Source: Alteromonas sp. a30
Lineage (GTDB): Bacteria > Pseudomonadota > Gammaproteobacteria > Enterobacterales > Alteromonadaceae
Length of the DNA stretch: 64,000 nt
NCBI RefSeq assembly: GCF_026788005.1
Contig: NZ_JABEPE010000002.1
Coordinates: forward strand, 62,001 to 126,000
Direction: 5' to 3'
Shown: positions 17,448 to 25,502 of the stretch, piece by piece
Layout of the letters: each line of letters begins with the position of its first letter
Position numbering within the stretch: position 1 is the first letter of the stretch
Translations under genes and position numbers: made by a program
Notes under the pieces: generated by a model
What the model saw: the letters and a program-made list of their open reading frames with translations, nothing else
The model's database searches: none
What the model was told of the DNA's origin: nothing

Positions 17448-18362
17448 ATGTTGGATTTAGCAATTGCCTTTGTAATTAGTAATATTTGGACTATCGGATT
17501 TTTAATTGCAGCAGTGTATAACCAGAGCTTTCGCCCTGAACACAAACCTATTACTCACTTTGCACTATTTGCCGCAGTGATCTTTGCCTTAGCGCATTTA
17601 GCTTTCTCACAGTGGATCGCATTTTTACACGAACCAATTAAAATTCATTACCTGTACCTCGCTTTTTCAGCCCTTGTTCTAGCAGTTACCCCATTGATTT
17701 ATAACAGAATCCGAGGATTCGTTTTCCACTGGCAATTAAAATTAGCCATGGGGTTATTGGTCTTTGATTTAATATTAACCTTCCTCGTTCACATTGATCG
17801 TAATGTTATTGCATTAAACACAGGAGTGGGGGTGAATTATGAAAGAGGCAGTGCATGGTGGCTGTGGGATGTAAGAACCATTTTAAGCCATCTCTTTAAT
17901 ACTATTATTTTTGTAAGCTTGTTTTTGCCTGTTGGTCTGTTCACTAAAAATAAGAGTACAGAGGAGGCTGATATTAATTTTAATGGTGAATACGCCAATA
18001 TCGATAATGTCATCCCGATGCCACAAACTCCATCAAGCAACTTGGTTAAACTATCAATTGGTAATGGCTTTCGTACTTTATCGACAGAAGCTTATTTGAA
18101 GGAAGTTGATCAGGCATATAACCGAGTAGAAGCAATTCAAGATCTTATTCATGCGATGCCTGAAGGTGATAAGAAAATAACTGCTTCGCAATTTGTGTTT
18201 ACTGCCTCTGAGTTAATTACCGAGCAAGACCACTCGAAAACAGATTATATCCAAAGCATTAACTTGTTATGTGATAAAGCTCGAGACTTAGCATTGTATT
18301 CTTACCCTCCCGGTGAAAAGCGGAATGTCGAACTGACAAGTCGCCTTGAACAACACATTTAA
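17448..18362 (+). CDS. Membrane protein of unknown function (304 aa)
   Basis: Not recognised. Residues 1-180 hold about six hydrophobic segments, including LDLAIAFVISNIWTIGFLIA, a tryptophan-rich turn near SAWWLWDVRTI and a last helix ending FLPVGLF. The remaining ~120 residues are a soluble, mixed-charge C-terminal region with no motif I can name. Initiation at the ATG 17448 lacks a strong Shine-Dalgarno. The neighbours (small secreted protein upstream, racemase convergent downstream) do not suggest a role. Base composition resembles its surroundings. Confidence 0.6.
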   Translation: MLDLAIAFVISNIWTIGFLIAAVYNQSFRPEHKPITHFALFAAVIFALAHLAFSQWIAFLHEPIKIHYLYLAFSALVLAVTPLIYNRIRGFVFHWQLKLAMGLLVFDLILTFLVHIDRNVIALNTGVGVNYERGSAWWLWDVRTILSHLFNTIIFVSLFLPVGLFTKNKSTEEADINFNGEYANIDNVIPMPQTPSSNLVKLSIGNGFRTLSTEAYLKEVDQAYNRVEAIQDLIHAMPEGDKKITASQFVFTASELITEQDHSKTDYIQSINLLCDKARDLALYSYPPGEKRNVELTSRLEQHI

Positions 18363-18401
18363 TAAATAACAAGGTAACTATAAAATGCAATGAATGACGG
18401 T

Positions 18402-19112
18402 TTATGCGCTCGTAACGTCCCTCTCAAGCGCAAATTCTACTGCCTTTTCGACGTGCGATTCTACCGTGTCAAATAAAGGTAATGGGCTGTGTTCCTGTTT
18501 TACCAACAAACCAATTTCGGTACAGCCCAAAATGACGCCCTGTGCGCCTTTCTGAGACAAATTGTCGATGATATTTAGGTAGGCCCTTCTGGCATCGTCG
18601 GAGACCACGCCTTGACATAGCTCTTCATAAATTACTCGGTGAATAATGTCTCGCTCACTCTGACTAGGCGTCATCACATTTAAACCGAAATTTTCTTGTA
18701 AACGCACTCGGTAAAATGCCTCGGTCATAGTGAAAGCCGTTCCGAGCAGAGCGACATTATCAATATTTTGCTTTGCAATGCGTTCACCTACCGCATCAGC
18801 AATATGCAGCAGAGGAATATCAATAGCATTGGCGACCTGTTCAGCAACAATATGCATGGTATTGGTACCAATTAACAAAAAGTCAGCCCCAGCGTTTTCA
18901 ATTTTTCGAGCAGCGTCAATGAGTAAATCAGCTGCGGCTCCCCAATTCTTAGCTTGTTGTAACACTTCTAACCTAGCAAAGTCGATGCTGTACAGCACCA
19001 TTTCAGCGGAATGTAATCCGCCTAAACGCTGCTTAATGGCTTCGTTCAGTGCTCTGTAGTAAATTTGACTACTTTCCCAACTCATACCACCCAATAAACC
19101 AATGACTTTCAT
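18402..19112 (-). CDS. Aspartate/glutamate racemase family protein (YgeA-like)
   Basis: PLP-independent amino-acid racemase. The 236-aa protein begins VIGLLGGMSWESSQIYY. The two catalytic positions are Thr83 (GTNTMH) and Cys197 (ILGCTEIGLL), the same Thr/Cys pair and numbering that I recall for E. coli YgeA, instead of the usual Cys/Cys. In that enzyme the pair is reported to favour L-to-D conversion of Asp/Glu. A cytoplasmic role in D-amino-acid supply is plausible. It lies 28 bp downstream of mazG on the same strand. Confidence 0.85.
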   Translation of the reverse strand: MKVIGLLGGMSWESSQIYYRALNEAIKQRLGGLHSAEMVLYSIDFARLEVLQQAKNWGAAADLLIDAARKIENAGADFLLIGTNTMHIVAEQVANAIDIPLLHIADAVGERIAKQNIDNVALLGTAFTMTEAFYRVRLQENFGLNVMTPSQSERDIIHRVIYEELCQGVVSDDARRAYLNIIDNLSQKGAQGVILGCTEIGLLVKQEHSPLPLFDTVESHVEKAVEFALERDVTSA

Positions 19113-19140
19113 TCAACTATTCCTCGGCACAATAAAAAGG

Positions 19141-19938
19141 CTACTTATTTTTAACGGCTTGCCAAAGTGACTCCATTTCGTCCAAAGAGGCTTCCTTAGG
19201 TTGTTTATTTTGCTCCCGAAGTGCAGCTTCAACTTTTCGAAAACGCTGTTCAAACTTATGATTAGCCTTCCGCAACGCGGCATCAGCATCAACATCAAGG
19301 TAACGAGCAAGATTCACTACCGAAAAGAACAGATCACCGACTTCCTCTGTTAAATTATCTTTATCCACTTCTGGCTGCTCAAGCTCGGCCAATACTTCGC
19401 CAACTTCTTCGTTGATTTTATCGATAACCGGTGACAACTCTCCCCAATCAAAACCCACTTTAGCACAACGCTTTTGTAACTTATGAGCACGAATTAATGG
19501 CGTTAAACCTACGGGGATATTCGCTAAGACGCTAGTATCAATCTCGCCTTTATCTTCCTTTTCTTTTTCCTTGATCCGCTCCCAATTAAGCTTAACGGCT
19601 TCGGGTGAATCAACTTGAGTATCACCAAAAACGTGGGGGTGACGGCGGACCAATTTATCTGACAAGGTTTCAACAATATCAGAAAAATCAAACTGATTTT
19701 GCTCCTTTCCTAATTGCGCATAAAAAACAACCTGAAAAAGTAAGTCGCCGAGCTCCTCTTTTACATCGTCCATCGTGCCAAATTCAATCGCATCTGCAAC
19801 TTCATAAGCTTCTTCAAGTGTGTGAGGAACGATACTTTGGAAAGTTTGCTGAATATCCCAAGGACATCCTGTTTCGGGGTGCCTGAGTTGAGCCATAATC
19901 TCAAGCAAGCGAGTTAACGGTTTGGAGGCATTTTGCAT
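19141..19938 (-). CDS. mazG: Nucleoside triphosphate pyrophosphohydrolase MazG
   Basis: Hydrolyses (d)NTPs to monophosphates plus pyrophosphate and is tied to lowering of ppGpp and to nucleotide-pool cleaning. The 265-aa protein has two MazG folds. The first carries LEEAYEVADAIEFG and EELGDLLFQVVFYAQ, the second NEEVGEVLAELE and EEVGDLFFSVVNLAR, each with the Mg-binding ExxE and ExxD residues. It follows relA, as in E. coli, but a 13-bp-stem terminator separates the two. Confidence 0.95.
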   Translation of the reverse strand: MQNASKPLTRLLEIMAQLRHPETGCPWDIQQTFQSIVPHTLEEAYEVADAIEFGTMDDVKEELGDLLFQVVFYAQLGKEQNQFDFSDIVETLSDKLVRRHPHVFGDTQVDSPEAVKLNWERIKEKEKEDKGEIDTSVLANIPVGLTPLIRAHKLQKRCAKVGFDWGELSPVIDKINEEVGEVLAELEQPEVDKDNLTEEVGDLFFSVVNLARYLDVDADAALRKANHKFEQRFRKVEAALREQNKQPKEASLDEMESLWQAVKNK

Positions 19939-19953
19939 GATGAAAGGAATGAT

Positions 19954-19994
19954 AAAATAGTAGGTTGAGCTTACTCGAGAATAAGCTCAACCTA
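19954..19994 (-). terminator. Intrinsic terminator between relA and mazG
   Basis: TAGGTTGAGCTTA (19961-19973) and TAAGCTCAACCTA (19982-19994) form a perfect 13-bp stem with an 8-nt loop. On the minus strand, downstream of relA, a TATTTTAT tract follows. It should end much relA transcription before mazG, which starts at 19938. Confidence 0.8.
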
Positions 19995-20013
19995 ATTTCA
20001 TTGCAACGGCTGT

Positions 20014-22170
20014 TTAGCGATTAGCCCGGATGACATCAATGACGCTTGGGATATTTTGAATACGCTTCATTGTCCGCGCTAGACTGTTGAGATTCTTAAC
20101 CTCAATCTTGAGCTTAATCTTCGCGGTTTGTTCATCCTTCAAAGACGCCGTTTCAACGCCAAGCAATCCCGCTTTTTCATTCGCTAACACGGTAGTAAGA
20201 TCCCGCAGAATCCCATCACGATCCCAGCACATCACATCCAAAGCAACTTGGAACTTCTCCTGAAGATCTTGAACCCAACTCACTTCGATGGCTCTTTCTG
20301 GGTGCTGCTCAAGCAATTGAGCCAACTGCTCACACCCTTCTTTATGAACACTTACCCCTCGACCAATTGTGACATAGCCTTCAATTGGATCTCCGGGTAG
20401 TGGTTGGCAGCAACGCGCAATCTGGCTCATCAAGCGCCCCACACCTTCTACAATGATATGTTCCTTATTACCCGTAGATTTTGCCTTGCTTGGCTTAGGT
20501 ACACGTGGATCGATTTGTGGCTCGGGGCGTTGTTGTTGCTGCAAATAGTTAATGACTTGCATAATACGCACATCGCCAGCGCCAATCGCCACGTAGAGAT
20601 CATCTAAAGATGTCATATTGAACCGCTCAACACACTTATCTATTCCTTCGTGAGTCAAACGAGCTCGCTGGATCTCCACTTCCAGCATTTCTTTACCCGC
20701 TGCAAGGTTCTTTTCTCTATCTTGCTTTTTGAACCATGTTTGAATTTTAGCCCGTGCTCGAGAGGAGTGAATATAACCAGAAGACGGGTTCATCCAATCT
20801 CGGCTCGGATTCATATTCTTACTGGTTAATACTTCTACCTGATCGCCCGTCTGCAATTCGTAGGTTAACGGTACAATTCTCCCTGCAATCTTTGCCCCAG
20901 TGCATCGATGACCAACGTTACTATGGATATAGTAAGCAAAATCAAGTGGTGTGCTGCCTGTCGGTAAATCCAGTACATCACCTTTTGGCGTGTACACATA
21001 TACGCGATCTTCAAAGACTTGGCTGCGAAGCTCTTCAACCATCTCACCATCGCCAGCCATATCTTCATGCCATTGCAGGATTTTCCGCAGCCAAGCAATT
21101 TTCTCTTCATATTTTTCGTCACTGCCGCTTTTTCCTTCTTTATATTTCCAGTGAGCGGCAACCCCAAGCTCGGCATCGTCATGCATTTGCTCGGTACGAA
21201 TTTGAATTTCAATCGGCTTACCTTCAGGGCCAATAACGACCGTATGAATGGATTGGTAGCCATTGCTTTTCGGGGTGGCAATATAATCATCAAATTCCTT
21301 TGGAATATGCTTCCAAACGGAATGAACCAGCCCCAAACATGAGTAACAATCTTGAACGCGCTTCGCTACGACACGCACAGCTCGAATATCAAACAACTCG
21401 TTAAAATCTAAATTCTTCTTCTGCATTTTCCGCCAAATGCTAAAGAAGTGTTTTGGTCGACCTTGTACTTTGGCTTGAATATCGGCTTTATCTAACTGCT
21501 TCTGTAAATCAGAAACAAAGTTATTAATGTAGTTTTGTCTGTCTGAGCGCTTCTCAGCCAACATCGCATAAATATTTTTGTATGTATCGGGGTGCAGGTA
21601 GCGAAAGGCGAGATCTTCTAACTCCCACTTTAACTGACCAACGCCTAGGCGATTCGCCAATGGCGCATAAATATTAGCGCATTCGAGGGCGGCAATAACT
21701 TTAGATTCTTCACTGGCGTTTTTTAACTGTCGCAATCGACAAATACGTTCAGCTAATTTAATCAATACCGCACGAACATCTTTGACCATGGCAAGTAACA
21801 TGCGTCGAATTTTATCGACCTGAGCCTCATCGGCGCGCACATGCTGAGTGACATACAAGCTACGTATGGCGTCCATTTCCCTGACGCCTTCAATGAGGTG
21901 ACAAATCTCTTCACCAAATTGCTCTTTGATTTGATTCGAGTCTAACTCATGGATTTGACAATAAGGGAAGATCAACGCTGCTTGCAGGGTCCGGTCGTCC
22001 ATTTGCAACTCGTGCAAAATTTCCACCATTTCTTGCCCAATTAACAAGCTTTCTGGTTGCTCTGATGTGGTTGCTAGCTTTTCTTTTGTGGTTTCAGGCA
22101 GATCAAGCTGCTCTAACCACTCAGCAAAGCCCGGGCGATCAGCTTGATGAACCTTACGTATAGAAACCAT
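20014..22170 (-). CDS. relA: GTP pyrophosphokinase RelA
   Basis: Ribosome-associated (p)ppGpp synthetase that answers uncharged tRNA in the A site. The 718-aa protein has a degenerate hydrolase region lacking the His-Asp pair (N-terminal ~180 residues). The synthetase domain follows with FDDYIATPKSNGYQSIHT (the acidic ExDD form typical of monofunctional RelA), then IEIQIRTEQMHDDAELGVAAH. The TGS (VYVYTPKGDVLDLPTGSTPL), zinc-finger-like (RCCQPLPGDPI) and ACT (last ~80 residues) domains follow. It is preceded by rlmD at 31 bp, the usual order. Confidence 0.96.
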   Translation of the reverse strand: MVSIRKVHQADRPGFAEWLEQLDLPETTKEKLATTSEQPESLLIGQEMVEILHELQMDDRTLQAALIFPYCQIHELDSNQIKEQFGEEICHLIEGVREMDAIRSLYVTQHVRADEAQVDKIRRMLLAMVKDVRAVLIKLAERICRLRQLKNASEESKVIAALECANIYAPLANRLGVGQLKWELEDLAFRYLHPDTYKNIYAMLAEKRSDRQNYINNFVSDLQKQLDKADIQAKVQGRPKHFFSIWRKMQKKNLDFNELFDIRAVRVVAKRVQDCYSCLGLVHSVWKHIPKEFDDYIATPKSNGYQSIHTVVIGPEGKPIEIQIRTEQMHDDAELGVAAHWKYKEGKSGSDEKYEEKIAWLRKILQWHEDMAGDGEMVEELRSQVFEDRVYVYTPKGDVLDLPTGSTPLDFAYYIHSNVGHRCTGAKIAGRIVPLTYELQTGDQVEVLTSKNMNPSRDWMNPSSGYIHSSRARAKIQTWFKKQDREKNLAAGKEMLEVEIQRARLTHEGIDKCVERFNMTSLDDLYVAIGAGDVRIMQVINYLQQQQRPEPQIDPRVPKPSKAKSTGNKEHIIVEGVGRLMSQIARCCQPLPGDPIEGYVTIGRGVSVHKEGCEQLAQLLEQHPERAIEVSWVQDLQEKFQVALDVMCWDRDGILRDLTTVLANEKAGLLGVETASLKDEQTAKIKLKIEVKNLNSLARTMKRIQNIPSVIDVIRANR

Positions 22171-22201
22171 TGTTCTCGTTATTCTCTCGTTTTATTTTCA
22201 G

Positions 22202-23605
22202 TTACCCACGCTCGAGTAGTGCAATGACTTCCGTATGCGCAGTGTAGGGAAACATATCTAATAACGCGATTTTGCGCAGTTGGTATCCCACATACCGTTT
22301 GTTAGATGCTTTAAGTTGCATCAAAGTAGCAATATCTCTGCCGAAGGTTGCCGGATTACATGAAACATAGAGTATTTTCTCTGGTTTAAGTTCAGCAATT
22401 TGTGACATAAGCGCTTTTGCGCCGACTCTAGAAGGGTCAAGAATGACTTTATTGACCCCTAAACCCAACCATTTTTTTAACGCTTCAGGTTGATCTAAGT
22501 CCCGACAAAAGAAATCTACATGGGATATGCCATTTTGTTGTGCGTTCTGCGACGCCCTTTGCACCATTTCAGGTACACCTTCTAAACCAACAACCTGCTT
22601 TGCTATTTCAGCCACGGGTAAACTAAAGTTACCTAATCCACAATATAAATCCAACACTATGTCAGAAGTTTTTATATCCAACCACTCTATTGCGGTTGCT
22701 ACCACCTTACGATTCACAACCGGATTTACTTGAATAAAATCAGTTACTTGTGCTTTAAGTGAAATAGAGTTAGTTAGCGAATAATCAATATTCGCAGACA
22801 TACCCGCTAACATTTCAAAACGGCTATTTTGCAGTTCTAAAGCCACATCACAGCCCTGTTGTTGAGCAAAGGAGCTAATAATCTGTTTATCCTGTTGTGA
22901 TAAGTCTTTGGTCATTCGAAAAACCACCAAAGGACGCGTATCAACGTATTCACTCCCCTCCTGTCTATCACCTTGCAGAAGCTCTATATGTCCAATCGCT
23001 CTCTTGTTATTCAATTCAAAACAAAGCGTTCGAATCGGTGCGATTAATGCTGCCAAATCAGGCTTTAAAACAGGGCATGAAGTGATATTAATCACCTCCG
23101 CTGTGCCTTTCCCTCGATAGCCAATGCGAGGGGATTGTTCTTGGCGGAAATCCACGGCTAAACGAGCTTTACGACGGTAAGCAACATCCGAGTCAAGAAT
23201 TGGGCTTTGCCACGGTACATCTTGTTCAATGTCAACCGCACCCAATTTATTCAGGAGTTGCGTAATAGCTTCCTGCTTAAAGCCCAACATTGTTTGGTGA
23301 TCAACATATTGTGTTTGGCAACCACCACACTGATTAAAGTGCGGGCAAATTGCTTCTTTACGATGTCGGCTGGCCTGTAATACTTGTTTCACCCGCCCTT
23401 TAAATACCTGTTTCTTTTGTTCAGTAATGTCTACCAAACACGTTTCTCCGGGCAAGGCTCCTGAAACAAAAACAATTGGTGAATGCTGTTTAGCAACGCC
23501 GAGCCCTTCGTGATCAAGAGAGTCAATCTCTAGACGCAATGCTTGATGTGAAGTCTTCCCTTTTTTATGGTGTGTTTTCTTGGGAGGACGAAATGCTTTA
23601 ACCAC
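22202..23605 (-). CDS. rlmD: 23S rRNA (uracil-1939-C5)-methyltransferase RlmD
   Basis: Makes m5U1939 in 23S rRNA using AdoMet. The 467-aa protein opens with a basic stretch and a TRAM RNA-binding domain (~residues 20-80). The iron-sulphur cysteine cluster CPHFNQCGGC follows. The AdoMet site VLDLYCGLGNFSLP and the catalytic cysteine in LYVSCNPATFGRD lie toward the C-terminus. It is the upstream partner of relA, as in E. coli. Confidence 0.95.
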   Translation of the reverse strand: MVKAFRPPKKTHHKKGKTSHQALRLEIDSLDHEGLGVAKQHSPIVFVSGALPGETCLVDITEQKKQVFKGRVKQVLQASRHRKEAICPHFNQCGGCQTQYVDHQTMLGFKQEAITQLLNKLGAVDIEQDVPWQSPILDSDVAYRRKARLAVDFRQEQSPRIGYRGKGTAEVINITSCPVLKPDLAALIAPIRTLCFELNNKRAIGHIELLQGDRQEGSEYVDTRPLVVFRMTKDLSQQDKQIISSFAQQQGCDVALELQNSRFEMLAGMSANIDYSLTNSISLKAQVTDFIQVNPVVNRKVVATAIEWLDIKTSDIVLDLYCGLGNFSLPVAEIAKQVVGLEGVPEMVQRASQNAQQNGISHVDFFCRDLDQPEALKKWLGLGVNKVILDPSRVGAKALMSQIAELKPEKILYVSCNPATFGRDIATLMQLKASNKRYVGYQLRKIALLDMFPYTAHTEVIALLERG

Positions 23606-23648
23606 GCGATATTCCTGCTTTTAGTATGTGATAAAAATGTTTGTCAAC

Positions 23649-24380
23649 CTAAGCACGCGCTTCAAGCATTAATCGCTTCATATCGGAAACAGCTTTTTCC
23701 AAGCCTTCAAAAGCAGCACGGGCAATAATCGCGTGGCCAATGTTGAGTTCGACAACTTCGTACAACGCGGCAATGGGCTTAACATTATGATAGTTCAATC
23801 CGTGCCCTGCATTAACACGCAAACCAATATCATGTCCGTGAGATACGCCCTTCGTGATTTTTTCAAGCTCCAATTCGGCTTGTTTTTCATTCGTCGCATC
23901 AGCATAGTGACCTGTGTGAATTTCAATAAACTCAGCGCCACATGCCTTGGCTGCATCAATCTGTTTCAAATCAGTATCAATGAACAGTGACACGATAATA
24001 TCAGCATCCATCAACTTTTCTGTTGCAGCTTTCACTTTTTCAAATCCACCGACAACATCCAACCCCCCTTCTGTTGTCAACTCCTCGCGTTTTTCTGGCA
24101 CTAAACAGCAAAATGTTGGCTTGATTTCGCAAGCAATATCAATCATTTCATCCGTAACAGCCATTTCTAAATTCAAACGTGTATTGATAGTTTGAGCCAA
24201 CAAACGTACATCTCTATCTTTGATATGACGACGATCTTCTCGTAGGTGGACCGTAATTCCATCGGCCCCAGCACGCTCAGCAATATCAGCGGCATGAACC
24301 GGATCGGGGTAATGCGTCCCTCGTGCATTTCTCAGCGTAGCAATGTGATCAATATTGACACCCAGAAGCATATCTTTCAT
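23649..24380 (-). CDS. pdxJ: Pyridoxine 5'-phosphate synthase PdxJ
   Basis: Condenses 3-amino-2-oxopropyl phosphate with 1-deoxyxylulose 5-phosphate in vitamin B6 synthesis. The 243-aa TIM-barrel protein has [15 protein letters not shown] near the N-terminus, [12 protein letters not shown] with catalytic residues, and [10 protein letters not shown] and VNAGHGLNY further on. It lies downstream of recO, the conserved recO-pdxJ pair. Confidence 0.96.
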   Translation of the reverse strand: MKDMLLGVNIDHIATLRNARGTHYPDPVHAADIAERAGADGITVHLREDRRHIKDRDVRLLAQTINTRLNLEMAVTDEMIDIACEIKPTFCCLVPEKREELTTEGGLDVVGGFEKVKAATEKLMDADIIVSLFIDTDLKQIDAAKACGAEFIEIHTGHYADATNEKQAELELEKITKGVSHGHDIGLRVNAGHGLNYHNVKPIAALYEVVELNIGHAIIARAAFEGLEKAVSDMKRLMLEARA

Positions 24381-24455
24381 GTTTTAAACCTTCACAGTTT
24401 TGTTATCTTTCCTGTGCTGCTGCACAGATGCGCAATTAATTTTCAACCTTAAACG

Positions 24456-25178
24456 TTACTTACGCGTATTTTGTGGTTTATTAAATAATTCTCGACTTTT
24501 CAATGGCTTATTACCTAATAAGACGCCAAGCGCTAGTCGATTCATGTATTTAGCCGTTTTTAACGAAGCTGGATGCCAGTTAAATTCACTCACATCCAAT
24601 AGCAACTGACCGGGGATAGAAAGCGATTGACTATTTTCTACCAAGGTTACGCCTATCTCTGGATCAAACGTATAGCGACCCTCAGCAATGACTGGCTGGT
24701 CATTTTGCACGTCATATTGTAAATCAATCCCGTAACCAAATTCATTGAGAAGACTCAATTCAAACTCTCGAAGAATTGGCTCAATAGGTTTCTGCTCAGA
24801 AAACCAGTGTAACATTTGTTGATAATGCTCAAAGAGAGCAGGATAGGTTAACTCTGGAGGTAAGAGTCTGACCAAAAGCTCATTGGCATACAATGCAGAG
24901 TACAGATGATTATCGGTTAATGTTAGGGCCACACTTAGCGCTTCGACACTGGCTAAGTTTTTTAATTCATTATTACCAAATACACATACAGATAAAGGGA
25001 TAAACGGCTGTAGCAGTGCAATTTTAGCATTTTTTTTAGCGCGAATACCTTTAGCAATAAAACTGAGTTTGCCAAACTCCTGGGATAGACATGTCACAAT
25101 TGCGCTAGTGTCTCGGTATGGTCTGCTATGCAATACGTACACATTCGCTGTACGACTTTCGCCTCGATTGTAAGCCAT
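24456..25178 (-). CDS. recO: Recombination mediator RecO
   Basis: With RecR, loads RecA onto SSB-coated single strands in gap repair (RecFOR pathway). The 240-aa protein has an N-terminal OB fold (YVLHSRPYRDTSAIVTCLSQ, then GKLSFIAKGIRAKKN) followed by an alpha-helical domain; it ends in a basic tail. The rnc-era genes that usually precede recO are missing. Instead a 91-aa unknown and recJ lie just upstream on the same strand, putting two RecFOR-pathway genes together. Confidence 0.93.
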   Translation of the reverse strand: MAYNRGESRTANVYVLHSRPYRDTSAIVTCLSQEFGKLSFIAKGIRAKKNAKIALLQPFIPLSVCVFGNNELKNLASVEALSVALTLTDNHLYSALYANELLVRLLPPELTYPALFEHYQQMLHWFSEQKPIEPILREFELSLLNEFGYGIDLQYDVQNDQPVIAEGRYTFDPEIGVTLVENSQSLSIPGQLLLDVSEFNWHPASLKTAKYMNRLALGVLLGNKPLKSRELFNKPQNTRK

Positions 25179-25196
25179 GAACAGATTCCAATAGCG

Positions 25197-25472
25197 CTAG
25201 GAACGGCGCAAGCGCACCACTTTCATTACCTCAAATGGAATACCCGCCACTTCTTCTGTTATCGGATAGTAAGTCATATTCACGCGGGCACCTTGCAATG
25301 GTTTATAACGCTTTTTACGTTTGAACTTAAATGGTACCTCAATACCTTCAATCATCAAGCTATGTTGAATCCAATCCCCATCCTCTCGCTGTACATGGGA
25401 TACCACTTTTAAGTTATCGGATTGAATTAGATCATGGTGTCTTGTTAGAAGCTTTTCAGTTTCAGTTGCCAT
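25197..25472 (-). CDS. Small basic protein of unknown function between recJ and recO
   Basis: Not recognised as a named family. The 91-residue basic protein has no signal peptide or membrane segment. A central VPFKFKRKKRYKPLQGARV stretch and a C-terminal VMKVVRLRRS suggest a beta-rich, nucleic-acid-tolerant surface. It lies 30 bp after recJ and 18 bp before recO, so it is almost surely in their transcript. The tight spacing and normal codon use argue for a real gene. A role in recombination is inferred from context alone. Confidence 0.75.
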   Translation of the reverse strand: MATETEKLLTRHHDLIQSDNLKVVSHVQREDGDWIQHSLMIEGIEVPFKFKRKKRYKPLQGARVNMTYYPITEEVAGIPFEVMKVVRLRRS

Positions 25473-25502
25473 TCCACTGCTCTTACAAACGCAAAGATAT
25501 AA

